This document shows, piece after piece, positions 1 to 9,326 of a stretch of 64,000 nt of DNA; position 1 is the stretch's first letter, and each line of letters begins with the position of its first letter. The position numbers and the translations under genes were made by a program. The DNA is taken from contig NZ_CP007595.1 in NCBI RefSeq assembly GCF_000785535.1, forward strand, positions 4,238,439 through 4,302,438, given 5' to 3'. This DNA is from Arthrobacter sp. PAMC 25486. Its GTDB lineage: Bacteria > Actinomycetota > Actinomycetes > Actinomycetales > Micrococcaceae. The notes beneath the pieces were generated by a model that was not told the origin of the DNA, made no database searches, and was given only the letters and a program-made list of their open reading frames with translations.

Positions 1-1
1 G

Positions 2-754
2 GGCCCGGCTATGCATCGGCAAGGTCTGCGTACGAGACAACATTCTGGAGATGTCGACGTATGGGTTGGAGCCCGTCAAATCCAAAGATTAGCGGACGCA
101 CTTGACCCATGGGGATGGAGCGCTGCGCCGGAACCTTGGTCACCTGGTTTGATAAACCACTCTGTTACTCTTCGTCCCGATGTATGGGGTTGTGAAATAG
201 ATCTGCATCGCCAGTTTCCTGGTGTCGGAGTCGACGACGACCTGGCCTTCACTGTGCTTCTGGACTACTGCTCGCAACTAGATTTTGCTGGTGTTTCGGT
301 GCCGATACCGAATATCGCCGCTCAGGCTGGGATCGCCGCATTGCATTTTTGCAGACCAGAGATTGGGCACCCACTGTCAGTGTCGAAAGGCACCGAAGCC
401 AAGGCCGTTCTTCAGACCGCCGGCATCGCATCGGTTGCTTTTCTCGAGAAAATTGATGGCACCACGGTACTGGCGTCTGTCATCCAATCGACGTTTCCAG
501 GCGTTGAATTCAAAGTTGCGGACCGGATTCCACTCAACTGGCTATGGCGCCAGCAGCCCGATGCAATGCGCGCCTATTTTGTGGCGCTTCGCTCCGTGCC
601 GCTAAACCGACGAGCCGGAGCGCTATGGCGTTTGGTCTGGCCACAACCCGATGCAGCCTTAGACTCCGACCATCGAGCTGGTGGAACGACGCAGAACGCC
701 GTGGTCGCTCGTATGCGACGACTTTCGAGAGGGTTCCCCGCTTGGCGCGAATAA
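2..754 (+). CDS. Nucleotidyltransferase-like protein (NTP_transf_5 type), 5' end outside window
   Basis: The frame is open to the first base of the window and reads G-P-A just before the first methionine (base 11), followed by RQGLRTRQHSGDVDVWV. The family pattern is LKGPA...R..GDIDLLV, so the real start lies upstream and the DVD is the metal-binding acidic pair of the nucleotidyltransferase fold. The remaining roughly 250 residues have the helical, poorly conserved tail usual in this family, with PLNWLWRQQPDAM near the end. Members often sit in polysaccharide or peptide-modification loci. Here it precedes glycosyltransferases on the opposite strand, so a role in surface polysaccharide synthesis is plausible but inferred. 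The substrate is unknown. Confidence 0.6.
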   Translation, partial: GPAMHRQGLRTRQHSGDVDVWVGARQIQRLADALDPWGWSAAPEPWSPGLINHSVTLRPDVWGCEIDLHRQFPGVGVDDDLAFTVLLDYCSQLDFAGVSVPIPNIAAQAGIAALHFCRPEIGHPLSVSKGTEAKAVLQTAGIASVAFLEKIDGTTVLASVIQSTFPGVEFKVADRIPLNWLWRQQPDAMRAYFVALRSVPLNRRAGALWRLVWPQPDAALDSDHRAGGTTQNAVVARMRRLSRGFPAWRE

Positions 755-870
755 CACCTCGGATTCGCCCTCGACTTCTCCTTGCCCTGATCCATGGGGA
801 GCGGCAAGGGGCTTCCGAGATATCTTCCCAGGTACCCATTCCGCAAGTTACATTGGCGGCGGAATGCTGA

Positions 871-1905
871 TTAATTCGTTCTTAGTAATTCCACTATTAT
901 AGACGCCGATTTCTTCCAGCTAAAACGAGCAACATTGGTCAACCCTAGGCTGCGGAAGTTCTCGCGTAGGGCAGGATCTTCGTCGATCTGCATCATGGTT
1001 CTGGTCATTTCCGAAGTGTTGTGTGGATCAAACCACATAACAGAATCTTGGAGGACTTCCGGCATGGCCGCTACGCTCGCGGCTGCCACGGGTGTCCCGG
1101 CCGCTTGGGCTTCGAGGGGCGGAATCCCAAATCCCTCATAGAGGGAGGGAAACAGGAACGCGCGGGCCCTGGCATACAGGTCAATCAGTTCATCATCTGT
1201 AACACGGCCCAGGTACTCAACCTGGCTGCTAAGTGAGTTGTCTTGGGTGAAGTGGCTCGGTTGCGATCCGGCGATCACCAGACGGGTAGTACCGCCGTTT
1301 GCGCAGTATTCCTCATAAGCCTTGACCAGCCGCCCAAAATTCTTGTGCACATTGGGCGATGCAACCGCGAGAAAGTATGAATCTTCATTCTGTTCGGGTG
1401 TTTCAACGAAACGTGAATCAACGGCATTTGGGACAATCGTAAATTTTTCCAGCGGAATATTATAGATCGAAGATATTTCGTGTTTCGAAAACTCACTTAC
1501 CGTGATTATCCCTTTGCTGCGACGCAGAAATAAAGGGGCCAGTGTTCGATAGGTCCATCGAAACTTCCAGGAAAAGCTTTCCTTGTGGCGAATGTATGTG
1601 ATGTCATGATGGCTTGTAATCTGATTTCTCAGCCAAATAGGTGCAGTGCTGCAAAGGTTCAATAGGACTTGACCACGCATTCTGGTCACTCGGAGTGGTA
1701 GTTCAATCTGTTCCCAAAGATGTCCTTGCTGATGCCCTACAACAGAAATTTTTTGATTCTCAAGTCCAGAGAGATCGAGCCTTCCACATGGGACCAAGAA
1801 ATGAAGTTGTTCGCCGCCCTCAACCATTGCAATACATACCTGCCGAGCAAACCTCTGCACTCCGGTAGTTTCTTGTGTTAGGAATCTTCCGTTAACCAGA
1901 ATCAT
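871..1905 (-). CDS. Glycosyltransferase family 4 (GT1-like fold)
   Basis: This 344-residue cytosolic glycosyltransferase probably transfers a sugar from a nucleotide-sugar donor to a growing surface polysaccharide. The N-terminus MILVNGRFLTQETTGVQRFA carries the acceptor-side loop typical of mannosyl/rhamnosyl GT4 enzymes. The C-terminal half contains the GT4 nucleotide-sugar signature EGFGIPPLEAQAAGTPVAAA (about residues 260-280) with the two conserved glutamates (E-x7-E). It reads in the same direction as the next glycosyltransferase and the sugar transferase, with 110 bp to the former, so all three probably belong to one polysaccharide locus. Donor and acceptor cannot be read from sequence. 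Confidence 0.85.
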   Translation of the reverse strand: MILVNGRFLTQETTGVQRFARQVCIAMVEGGEQLHFLVPCGRLDLSGLENQKISVVGHQQGHLWEQIELPLRVTRMRGQVLLNLCSTAPIWLRNQITSHHDITYIRHKESFSWKFRWTYRTLAPLFLRRSKGIITVSEFSKHEISSIYNIPLEKFTIVPNAVDSRFVETPEQNEDSYFLAVASPNVHKNFGRLVKAYEEYCANGGTTRLVIAGSQPSHFTQDNSLSSQVEYLGRVTDDELIDLYARARAFLFPSLYEGFGIPPLEAQAAGTPVAAASVAAMPEVLQDSVMWFDPHNTSEMTRTMMQIDEDPALRENFRSLGLTNVARFSWKKSASIIVELLRTN

Positions 1906-2015
1906 TGTTACTCTTTTTCTCGTTTAGATGAAAATAACACCTGAACTATACTTTTTCAGCGAAGATTTCTACCGAATTATTTTGCGGGTGCCATGCAAGT
2001 GGAGTCATGCCGAGG

Positions 2016-3071
2016 CTACACTCTCAACTCCGCAGGCTCCGGGGCAATGGTCTCGAATCGCGCTTCGTGGTAAACCGATCTGAGCACGTCGGTGTGTGTC
2101 TCTTCGTTCATGGTTAGCAGCAATTGTTGACCGCCTGACTTCGTTGATTCAAGGAAGTCGGCATCGAAGTATGCCATGGCGAGAGCGGAAATTGCTTCTG
2201 ACGGACCATCGATCTTGGCCAGCCGAGTCTCATTGAAACATGGCAGATCCCGGACGATAATCGGGACCCCGGCCGCTGCCGCATCGAGCACGCTGAGTGG
2301 GAAGCCCTCATACAGTGCCGAATGGAAGTACATCCAGGTCGTGGCTAGACGTGCTGATATTTCTGAAGGCGAGAGCCAACCAGTGACTTCAACACCGGCA
2401 TCCAGCAAAGAGTTGGTTGCTTCTTCTGAGCCTGCCCCAATCCATACAAATTTGAAGGGCAGCCCTTGATCGCGGCTGAGCCGGGCCACGTCGCGGAAGA
2501 ATGCGGGGTCCTTTTGCGGTGCAATTCGCCCGATCATCGTGATCTCGGGGAATTCCTGCACGATTGGCTGGCGGTCCAGAACAGTGGGGATGGTGGGAAT
2601 GTTGGGGAGAATGCGAACCTTCGCGTTCTCATCGATGCTGTTCGCCAACTCCCGCTCATGCTCGGTGAGTGCAACAGTAATCGATGTCCGCTTGCTCAGA
2701 AAGCTCTCGATTCTCCTGTAGGCCGTTCTCAGGAGGGGATGCCGTTCGGGGTCGTCAAATACGAAGCAATGCGGTTCGTAGACCACGGGTACCGGCAGCC
2801 GCAACAGACGAGTATAGAGCCCGGCCCAGCTGGAATGGGCGTGGATGACTTCCGCACCCAGCTCCTTCGCAAAGACTCGAACTTCCCGTATACGCTTGAA
2901 GGGATTACTGCTGAATTTCTTGATTCCGGAGTAGCCTCCGGATTCGGTGGGATCTTCTGACCCGGAGTAGATCACATAATGATTGATGTCCGGCAGTAGC
3001 TTGGAGATGTTGTCCATTGCCCTGCTTACGCCGCCGTCATAGCATTGCGTGACGTGAAGTATTTTCAACAA
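2016..3071 (-). CDS. Glycosyltransferase family 4
   Basis: A 351-residue GT4-type glycosyltransferase. The N-terminal Rossmann strand MLKILHVTQCYDGGVSRA contains the glycine-rich loop found at the acceptor side. The middle HAHSSWAGLYTRLL and the C-terminal EGFPLSVLDAAAAGVPIIV are standard GT4 landmarks, the latter binding the nucleotide-sugar. IGRIAPQKDPAFF (about residue 180) is the linker motif at the start of the second Rossmann domain. It lies between the other glycosyltransferase and the glycosylphosphotransferase on the same strand, consistent with sequential assembly of an exopolysaccharide repeat unit. Sugar specificity is unknown. Confidence 0.87.
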   Translation of the reverse strand: MLKILHVTQCYDGGVSRAMDNISKLLPDINHYVIYSGSEDPTESGGYSGIKKFSSNPFKRIREVRVFAKELGAEVIHAHSSWAGLYTRLLRLPVPVVYEPHCFVFDDPERHPLLRTAYRRIESFLSKRTSITVALTEHERELANSIDENAKVRILPNIPTIPTVLDRQPIVQEFPEITMIGRIAPQKDPAFFRDVARLSRDQGLPFKFVWIGAGSEEATNSLLDAGVEVTGWLSPSEISARLATTWMYFHSALYEGFPLSVLDAAAAGVPIIVRDLPCFNETRLAKIDGPSEAISALAMAYFDADFLESTKSGGQQLLLTMNEETHTDVLRSVYHEARFETIAPEPAELRV

Positions 3072-3193
3072 ATATCCATTCTCAATGAGTAAAGTGCAGC
3101 AGGTCGTCCTGCACTTGCGTATCTAAAACTTGGGGCTTAATAATCGAGATGTGTCAGATATGTCAGATGTCTCGGTAGGTTAGATTGAGCAAC

Positions 3194-4534
3194 CTAGTAG
3201 GCCCCGTCGACTTTAATGACTGCCTTGAGCGTTTTGAGGAGGATGACGATGTCGCCGGCGAAGGACCAGTTTTCCACGTAGTAGAGGTCTAGCCGGACGG
3301 TGTCCTTCCAAGAGAGATTGGAGCGTCCGCTGACCTGCCACAGTCCAGTGATGCCGGGCTTGACCAGGAACCGGCGGTGGACATGGCGTTCATATTCGGC
3401 AGCCTCGCTCTCCAACGGGGGCCGGGGGCCCACAAGGCTCATATCGCCGAGGAGAACGTTGAATAATTGGGGAAGCTCATCGAGGCTGTAACGACGCATC
3501 CATCGTCCGGCAGGTGTGACGCGCGGATCGTTCTTCATCTTGAACATGACGCCATTACCATCGGTCTGTTCTGCCAATTCCGGGATCAGATCTTCTGCAT
3601 TGACGACCATGGAACGGAATTTGAACATGTGGAACTTCTCGCCCGTGAGTCCAACTCTTTGTTGTTTGAAAATGACCGGACCGCCATCACCTCTGACGAT
3701 GGCGGCGAGGAGGAGAAACAACGGGGAAAGAACTGCGATCAACAGCCCCGAGGTGACGATGTCGAACACCCGCTTGGCGAAGTGTGCGCCGGAACTGAAT
3801 TGAGGCGTCGAGACATGGACCAGCGGCAGACCTGACACGGGTTGCACATGCAAACGAGGACCTGCGATGTCGGTCAGTGCAGGTGCCATGATGAGTCTGA
3901 TTCGACGATCTGCCAGCGCCCAGCCGAGGTCGCGGATTTCATTTGGGGAGAGCGTGTTTCCAGATGACATGGCGACGGTGTCCGCGCCATGCCTCGTGAT
4001 GGAAGCCATGACTGACGCAACTGTAAGTTCTGTTCCGGCAATTGGCACGCCAACTGCGTGCATCAGGGGGTCTTCCATGGTGCCACCGGGAACATGAACT
4101 GCAACCGGTTCGAATCCGGCAGAGGGCTGGCGGGAAAGAGATCTCACCAAGTGGGCGGCGGCAGCGGAGCCCGCGACAACCAGAACTTTGGCGGTGGATT
4201 CGCCCCGCGCGCGCTGACGGTGGAGCACCTTACGCTGCACCCAGCGGGAGAGCACGATACCGCAAATCCCGAGGGGCAGGGCCAGCAGCACGTAGCCACG
4301 TGCGGTGTCCAAACTGAATGCGTAGGACACGATTGCCAGCGTGCCAAAAAGCCAGGAGGTGGCTGTGAGTATGAGTTTGTACTCGTCAGTGCCGGCGCCT
4401 ACAACCCTGATCTTTCGGCTGTCCCAAGCACCGAGCATCACGTACCAGATGGCACCGAGAATCAGTCCGCACACCCAATAGGAGACGGTAATTGGCCCGA
4501 TCATCAGGTCCGTCTTATCGAAGCCAAAACGCAC
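3194..4534 (-). CDS. Polyprenyl glycosylphosphotransferase (initiating sugar transferase)
   Basis: Transfers a sugar-1-phosphate to undecaprenyl phosphate at the membrane, the first committed step of exopolysaccharide assembly. The C-terminal bacterial sugar transferase domain is complete: KRVFDIVTSGLLIAVLSPLF membrane hairpin, QQRVGLTGEKFHMFKFRSM, DELPQLFNVLLGDMSLVGPR, and GITGLWQVSGRS. The N-terminal half has membrane segments and a CoA-binding-like Rossmann domain (VLVVAGSAAAAHLV). The first usable start in this frame is GTG at 4534. However, the same frame stays open upstream to a stop at 4711-4713 and encodes family-like sequence including WRGRYIRNLRWVDAG and the first membrane helix, with no ATG, GTG or TTG. 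An ATG at 4709 is out of frame by one base of a five-C run (4703-4707). The true N-terminus is therefore probably about 58 residues longer, with a frameshift or sequencing error. Confidence 0.88.
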   Translation of the reverse strand: MRFGFDKTDLMIGPITVSYWVCGLILGAIWYVMLGAWDSRKIRVVGAGTDEYKLILTATSWLFGTLAIVSYAFSLDTARGYVLLALPLGICGIVLSRWVQRKVLHRQRARGESTAKVLVVAGSAAAAHLVRSLSRQPSAGFEPVAVHVPGGTMEDPLMHAVGVPIAGTELTVASVMASITRHGADTVAMSSGNTLSPNEIRDLGWALADRRIRLIMAPALTDIAGPRLHVQPVSGLPLVHVSTPQFSSGAHFAKRVFDIVTSGLLIAVLSPLFLLLAAIVRGDGGPVIFKQQRVGLTGEKFHMFKFRSMVVNAEDLIPELAEQTDGNGVMFKMKNDPRVTPAGRWMRRYSLDELPQLFNVLLGDMSLVGPRPPLESEAAEYERHVHRRFLVKPGITGLWQVSGRSNLSWKDTVRLDLYYVENWSFAGDIVILLKTLKAVIKVDGAY

Positions 4535-4900
4535 AACCTGGGCGGCGATGAGGGCTGCGGCAATGATGCCCGCATCAACCCATCTCAGATTTCTAATGTA
4601 ACGACCACGCCAGTCTGAAGGTGCCTGAGAGGACTCCGCAGCGCGGCGCTGAGTCTTGACTGTATGTGAGCCGGCAAGCTCAACCTGGACCTCTATGTCT
4701 TTCCCCCATGTTTAGACGGTCTATCTCAACACTGGTCACGCGCGCAGAAACTAAAGAACTTGGGCGATGACAAGTGCTGGGTGAGCCATATCTTGTTTGA
4801 GCGGTGCCATACGGCTCATCAGAAGAGTAGCGGAGATATGACCCTGCATCTGGGGGAGGAAAAACAGGAAAGCTGAACGGCTAACCGATAAGCCTGACGG

Positions 4901-5395
4901 CTATTTGGCTACTTTTGAGGTCGAGTGGACTGCGCGACTTGGCAGTGGGGAGTCAGGGGCGGCGCTCAAAAACACTGGCAGCATTCGGGCCGAGCGTCGC
5001 ACCATCAGGACGTAGATCAAGGCCCCGAGGGCGGCACCCATGGTGTTGGCAAGAACGTCCAGGCCTGAGGCGAACCGTTCCGGCAGCAGCAGTGCCTGGG
5101 CCAGTTCAATCAGGCAGGAACCCAATGTGCCAACAAAGATTCCCACCCTGGCCTTCTTGAAGTAGGCAGACGCGAACAGACCCATGGGAACGAACATGAC
5201 GACGTTGGCTGAGAACTCGACGAAGTTGTAGTTGATGAACTTGGGCATGCCGTGCAGATATAGCCACGAAAGCAACCCGTTGAGTGTCCCAGCAGCCGGG
5301 CGGTCGACTGGGGAAGGCCAGAAAACGATCACAGCTACTGCAAAAAGGTACGCCACAGCTACGGAAAGGAGTAATCTGCGCAGTGGCTTGGCCAT
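4901..5395 (-). CDS. VanZ-like membrane protein
   Basis: A 164-residue protein with four predicted membrane segments: LLLSVAVAYLFAVAVIVFW at the N-terminus, a middle segment around NVVMFVPMGLFASAYF, one around VGIFVGTLGSCLIELAQ, and ANTMGAALGALIYVLMV. The N-F-...-N-V-(x)-F-x-P-x-G arrangement and the S-x-x-I-E-L-x-Q motif are the hallmarks of the VanZ family, named for teicoplanin resistance but mostly of unknown function. It is placed 6 bp from the nhaA stop on the same strand, so the two may be co-transcribed. Its position beside polysaccharide genes is typical. No direct evidence for antibiotic resistance. Confidence 0.8.
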   Translation of the reverse strand: MAKPLRRLLLSVAVAYLFAVAVIVFWPSPVDRPAAGTLNGLLSWLYLHGMPKFINYNFVEFSANVVMFVPMGLFASAYFKKARVGIFVGTLGSCLIELAQALLLPERFASGLDVLANTMGAALGALIYVLMVRRSARMLPVFLSAAPDSPLPSRAVHSTSKVAK

Positions 5396-5401
5396 ATGAG
5401 G

Positions 5402-6703
5402 TTAGCCCTGTTGGTACACGTCGGGGATGCCATCGCCGTCGTCGTCGCGGCTTTCGAGTTCGGCCAGATTTCGGTAGTGCTTGTTTCGAATCCTCAGCAC
5501 TACCGTGGCCAGCAGTGCAGCGGCCAGTGACCCTGCAAGGATGGCGACCTTTGCGTGGCTGTAATGGGGGCTGTCGTCGCCGAAGCTGAGCTCACTGATC
5601 AGCAGGGAGACGGTGAAGCCGACCCCTGCCAGAAGCGCAAGGCCGACAACATCGATCCAGGCCAGGCCGTCGTCGAGTGTGGCCTTGGTGGTCTTGGTGA
5701 CGAGCCAGGTGGCGCCAAAGACGCCCAAGAACTTGCCCACAATCAGTGCCCCGATAATACCGATGGCGACGGAGTCGGTAAACGCAGACTTCAGCCCGGC
5801 CACCCCGCCCAGCGCCACGCCCGCAGAGAAGAAGGCAAAGAGAGGCACTGCCAGGCCAGCAGAAATGGGGCGCATGAGATGTTCAAGGTGCTCGGCCATT
5901 CCCGGACCGGCCTCGGGGCCACCGTTCTTGGCGGATCGGATCACTGGGACCGCGAAACCAAGCAGCACGCCGGCAACTGTGGCGTGAACGCCGGACGCGT
6001 GGACGAGTGCCCACGTGGCGGCCGCGAGCGGGATCAGGAGGTACCAGGAGCTGATCCGCTTTTGCACCAACCAGGTGAATACGAGCAACGGCAGGATGGC
6101 CAGCGCCAGGAATCCGAAGTTCATCTCACCCGGGTAGAAGACGGCAATGATGGCGATGGCAATGAGATCGTCCACTACGGCGAGCGTCAGCAGGAACGTA
6201 CGCAGTGCGCTGGGCAGGTGCGTGCTGATGACTGCCAGCACGGCCAAGGCAAAGGCGATGTCCGTGGCGGTGGGGATGGCCCAGCCCTTCAGTACTTCCG
6301 GGCCTGCGGTCCAGTTCACGGCCACGAAGAACAGCGCGGGGACGATTACTCCGCCCACGGCTGCCGCAATCGGGACGATGGCACGTGCCGGGTTGCGGAG
6401 ATCGCCGGCAACGAATTCGCGTTTGAGCTCCAGCCCGGCAACGAAGAAGAAGATGGCCAGCAGGCCGTCGGACGCCCAGCCGCCCAGGCTCAGGTTCAGA
6501 TGGAGTGACTCGGGGCCGATCCGGAAATCGCGGAGGTTGAAGTAGCTGTCGGCGATGGGGGAGTTGGCCCAGACCAAGGCAATCACCGTGGCCGCCAGCA
6601 ACAGTGCACCCCCTACGGTTTCGGAGCGCAGGATGTTGCTGATGCGAAGATGTTCGGCGTAGCTGCCGCGGCTAAAAATGCGGGGCCTTGAAGTGGAACT
6701 CAT
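5402..6703 (-). CDS. nhaA: Na+/H+ antiporter NhaA
   Basis: Exchanges external protons for cytosolic sodium across the cytoplasmic membrane, controlling pH and sodium. About 433 residues with around twelve hydrophobic segments, the normal size for actinobacterial NhaA. The core [20 protein letters not shown] is followed by [17 protein letters not shown], containing the adjacent aspartates equivalent to the ion-binding pair of the Escherichia coli protein. The N-terminal [19 protein letters not shown] and C-terminal [15 protein letters not shown] are also standard. The start at 6703 ([10 protein letters not shown]) is preferred because family proteins begin close to this point; an in-frame ATG at 6742 would add 13 residues. 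A VanZ-like gene follows 6 bp downstream. Confidence 0.93.
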   Translation of the reverse strand: MSSTSRPRIFSRGSYAEHLRISNILRSETVGGALLLAATVIALVWANSPIADSYFNLRDFRIGPESLHLNLSLGGWASDGLLAIFFFVAGLELKREFVAGDLRNPARAIVPIAAAVGGVIVPALFFVAVNWTAGPEVLKGWAIPTATDIAFALAVLAVISTHLPSALRTFLLTLAVVDDLIAIAIIAVFYPGEMNFGFLALAILPLLVFTWLVQKRISSWYLLIPLAAATWALVHASGVHATVAGVLLGFAVPVIRSAKNGGPEAGPGMAEHLEHLMRPISAGLAVPLFAFFSAGVALGGVAGLKSAFTDSVAIGIIGALIVGKFLGVFGATWLVTKTTKATLDDGLAWIDVVGLALLAGVGFTVSLLISELSFGDDSPHYSHAKVAILAGSLAAALLATVVLRIRNKHYRNLAELESRDDDGDGIPDVYQQG

Positions 6704-7007
6704 GGGCAGGTACGCCCTTTCGGTGGTGTGAAGCCCCGACATGTTGCGTACGGGCTTTTGGGTTCAGCAATGACATTGCCGACCAGACTTCCCGGCGCAC
6801 CTGCACTCCAGTTTACACGGCACGGCGGTGACGAAGGCCCACGAAAATTTTAGTCGCCTGGGTGCATAACTATAGACCTTAGGGCGAAATGTATGGCCGA
6901 GTGAGCGCAGAATTAGCCGGTTGGCAGCCGAATGGTTTGCTATAGGTGGGCTTAACTTGAAGGGCTGCCTATTTGGGGGCATGAAACGTAGAGCTAAGGA
7001 CAATTTC

Positions 7008-7523
7008 ATGAAGAAGGTAACGAAGGCTGCCGTAGCAGCCGGTGCAGCAGCCGCTTTGATGCTCGGAGGCGCTGGCTCGTTGGCGCTGTGGAACGATTCC
7101 AAAACGGTTGATGCAGGAACCATCACCACCGGTCATCTGAAGATGACATCGGACACTGGCAAGTGGACCGATGCGGCAAACGCCGTATTCGACCCGATTA
7201 CTGACCACATCGTTCCGGGCGACACCTTGACATTCAACCAGACAGTGACCATCGAAGCCGACGGTAAGAACCTTAAAGGCAAACTCACTGTGCCGGAGCT
7301 GAGTGAGGATCTCGCCAACCTGCCAGAAGACACGACGGTCAACTTGACCGTAGTGCCTCCGGCGGGCGTGACGTTGACTGAGGGTGCTTATTCTTTTGAC
7401 GGCCCGGGCACATATGCGGTTCCTGTCAGCATCACGATCGTCTTCCCGGAGGCTGCGGAAGCAACAATGAATCACGCCATCAACGTCGGTTCCTTGGCCC
7501 TGACCCTCGAACAGGTCCGCTAA
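7008..7523 (+). CDS. SipW-type signal peptide surface protein 1
   Basis: Exported protein of about 171 residues. The N-terminus MKKVTKAAVAAGAAAALMLG leads into GSLALWNDSKTVDAGTITTG. This is the alternate signal-peptide form processed by SipW-like signal peptidases, where the cleavage zone is followed by (A/L)xW-x-D...aG(S/T)ItaG, as in TasA and camelysin. The rest is beta-strand rich, with alternating hydrophobic residues (VPVSITIVFP) and VPGDTLTFNQTVTI, the pattern of TasA-like fibre subunits. Start chosen at 7008 because AAGGA lies seven bases upstream. An earlier ATG at 6981 would disturb the signal. First gene of a six-gene run that includes two signal peptidases. The fibre role is inferred from family, not shown. 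Confidence 0.8.
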   Translation: MKKVTKAAVAAGAAAALMLGGAGSLALWNDSKTVDAGTITTGHLKMTSDTGKWTDAANAVFDPITDHIVPGDTLTFNQTVTIEADGKNLKGKLTVPELSEDLANLPEDTTVNLTVVPPAGVTLTEGAYSFDGPGTYAVPVSITIVFPEAAEATMNHAINVGSLALTLEQVR

Positions 7524-7543
7524 CACCGGTCCTCAAAGCTCAG

Positions 7544-8119
7544 ATGCGCAAAATCCTCTTGGCGGCCATGGCTGCGGCCGTGCTCGCGGTGCTTTTTGCA
7601 AGCGCCCAAGGCACAGCCGCACTTTGGCGCGCCGAGGGGACGCTGAAACCGGGCAGTATCACCACCGGATCGCTTTCGCTGGCAGTGGGTGACGGGACAT
7701 CCACGTCCGAGGATTTTGCCTTCGAGGATCTGAACACCTCGACTTTAGCGCCGGGAGGATTCGTCCAGGCGCCTCTGACCATCAGCAACACCGGCACCAC
7801 CGCCCTGGGCTACTCCTTGGCCGGGGCCACCTCCGCAACCACGGCGCCAGGTGTCGCCGATACGGAGCTTATTGACGCCGTCGAACTTTCAGTGCACGTC
7901 ACCCATGATTCGGCCGCGTGCGGGGAAAACCTGCCCAGTACCGGTGAGATTTTGTACGTGGGACCACTGAACGGCACCGTCGCAAGCGCCGGCAGGAGTC
8001 TCGAACCTGCCGCCAGCGAAACGCTGTGCATCCAGGTGGCTCTGCCGACCGAGGCGCCGCAGGAGGCCGCCGGAGGAAAGCTGCAACTGGTGCTTTCCTG
8101 GAGCGGTGATCAGCTGTGA
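7544..8119 (+). CDS. SipW-type signal peptide surface protein 2
   Basis: A 191-residue secreted protein. MRKILLAAMAAAVLAVLFAS is the membrane-spanning signal, then GTAALWRAEGTLKPGSITTG matches the SipW-dependent cleavage zone of its neighbour. The mature part is beta-rich with ISNTGTTALGYSL, a typical intramolecular packing motif of the TasA/camelysin-type fold, and ends LQLVLSWSGDQL. Two cysteines flank the domain (AACGEN and ETLCIQ), possibly forming one disulfide outside the cell. Begins 20 bp after gene 1, and its stop overlaps the signal peptidase start by four bases (GTGA), so translation is probably coupled to that of its likely processing enzyme. Confidence 0.78.
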   Translation: MRKILLAAMAAAVLAVLFASAQGTAALWRAEGTLKPGSITTGSLSLAVGDGTSTSEDFAFEDLNTSTLAPGGFVQAPLTISNTGTTALGYSLAGATSATTAPGVADTELIDAVELSVHVTHDSAACGENLPSTGEILYVGPLNGTVASAGRSLEPAASETLCIQVALPTEAPQEAAGGKLQLVLSWSGDQL

Positions 8120-8712
8120 ACGGCGCAACGGCCGCGGCGGCACCTGCCCGGGGCCGCCGTCGAACTTCCAAAAATGAAGAGAAAACCGGCATGCTGTGGT
8201 GGGCCGGTCAAATCTTCTCATGGTTGCTGCTGCTAACCGTCCTGGCGATCGCGGCCGTCATGATCGTGATTCCGAGAGTCGGCGGAGCCACCGCGTACAC
8301 GGTCCTGACCGGTTCCATGGCGCCCGGCATGCCACCCGGCAGCCTTGCCGTGGTGCGCCCTGTAGACCCCGCAACCCTGCGCACGGGCGACGTCATCACC
8401 TACCAACTGAAATCCGGTGCGCCGGCTGTTGTCACGCACAGAGTGGTGGGCGTGGGTTCGACCCTCGACGGCGAACTGCGCTTCACCGCCCGTGGAGACG
8501 CCAACACCGCCAACGATCTGCCCGTGCGGTCCGAACAAATCCGCGGCAGCCTCTGGTATCAGCTGCCCTGGCTCGGCCATGTCAACTCCGTCCTCACAGG
8601 GCCGCAACGGCAGTGGCTCACCTTCGCCGCCGTGACCGGACTGCTCGGCTACTCCGCGTTCATGGCCATAAGTGCCCTGCGCGACAGACTTGAAAGGACC
8701 AAGAAACCGTGA
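8116..8712 (+). CDS. SipW-like type I signal peptidase
   Basis: Membrane-bound signal peptidase of the archaeal/endoplasmic type (S26B), expected to cleave the SipW-type leaders of the neighbouring proteins. From the GTG start at 8116 the catalytic serine is S67 in LTGSMAPGMPPGS. The general base is H108 in VVTHRVVG, in place of the lysine of LepB, and acidic residues occur in RGDANTANDLP (D128, D134). One N-terminal membrane segment (about 30-53) and a C-terminal one (about 165-185, LTFAAVTGLLGYSAFMAIS) anchor it. At 198 residues it fits the SipW group. It overlaps the genes on both sides by four bases, so it is in the middle of a translationally coupled operon. Confidence 0.88.
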   Translation: MNGATAAAAPARGRRRTSKNEEKTGMLWWAGQIFSWLLLLTVLAIAAVMIVIPRVGGATAYTVLTGSMAPGMPPGSLAVVRPVDPATLRTGDVITYQLKSGAPAVVTHRVVGVGSTLDGELRFTARGDANTANDLPVRSEQIRGSLWYQLPWLGHVNSVLTGPQRQWLTFAAVTGLLGYSAFMAISALRDRLERTKKP

Positions 8713-9326
8713 CGCGTTCTCCTTCGCCCGCCCTTGGGCTTCCGGGACGCCGGACCGGATTTGCTGCTGTGGCCGTTGTTGCCGCTGCCTTAAGTACGAC
8801 GGCGGCCCCGGTCATGGCACAATCCGCGCCTTCCGTAGTGGTCGCCGAGGGCTACCCCGATGCGTCGTTTGCGTACAGTGCCGACGGGGTTGCGTACTCT
8901 GACTCCGTTCCCGAGCTGTTTGCCACGTCTGCGAAGCTGGTGCCGGGCGAAGATGTTGAGGAAAAGCTGTGGGTGCGCAATGACAACGCCATGGCGGTCA
9001 ATGTCTCCGTCGCTGCCATGGCACCGCCTGGTGCGGGGGAGGCAGCACATGCGGGGTTGACGCCGTCGCCCGTTGTCACCCTTGAACCGGGGGCTGCAGC
9101 CCCGCTGAAGGTGCGGATGTGGTTGCCGGAGTCGGCCGACAACTCGAGTCAGGCCAGTTCTTTGCCTATTCGATTGCAAGTAAACGCCAGAGAGGCAGCG
9201 CCTGCTGTCTCTGGTGAGCTGGGCGATACTGGGGCGACCGGCGGTATCTGGCCGTTATCTGTGGCAGCGCTGCTGGGCGGGGCCGGAGCGTACCTTGGAT
9301 CGCGGAAGCGGAGCAGGAAGCTGTGA
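8709..9326 (+). CDS. Exported surface protein with LPXTG-like C-terminal sorting signal
   Basis: A 205-residue exported protein of unknown function. It has a conventional signal peptide (RRTGFAAVAVVAAALSTTAA PVMAQSA), a beta-rich middle (KLWVRNDNAMAVNVSV; LEPGAAAPLKVRMWLPES) and a C-terminal tail. The tail reads GELGDTGATGG, then about 18 hydrophobic residues, then SRKRSRKL. This is the layout of a sortase signal: an LxxTG motif (LGDTG rather than LPxTG), hydrophobic stretch and positive tail. No sortase gene is visible in the window. It starts with GTG overlapping the signal-peptidase stop and ends overlapping the next gene, so it belongs to the same operon. Wall anchoring is inferred. Confidence 0.72.
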   Translation: MTRSPSPALGLPGRRTGFAAVAVVAAALSTTAAPVMAQSAPSVVVAEGYPDASFAYSADGVAYSDSVPELFATSAKLVPGEDVEEKLWVRNDNAMAVNVSVAAMAPPGAGEAAHAGLTPSPVVTLEPGAAAPLKVRMWLPESADNSSQASSLPIRLQVNAREAAPAVSGELGDTGATGGIWPLSVAALLGGAGAYLGSRKRSRKL

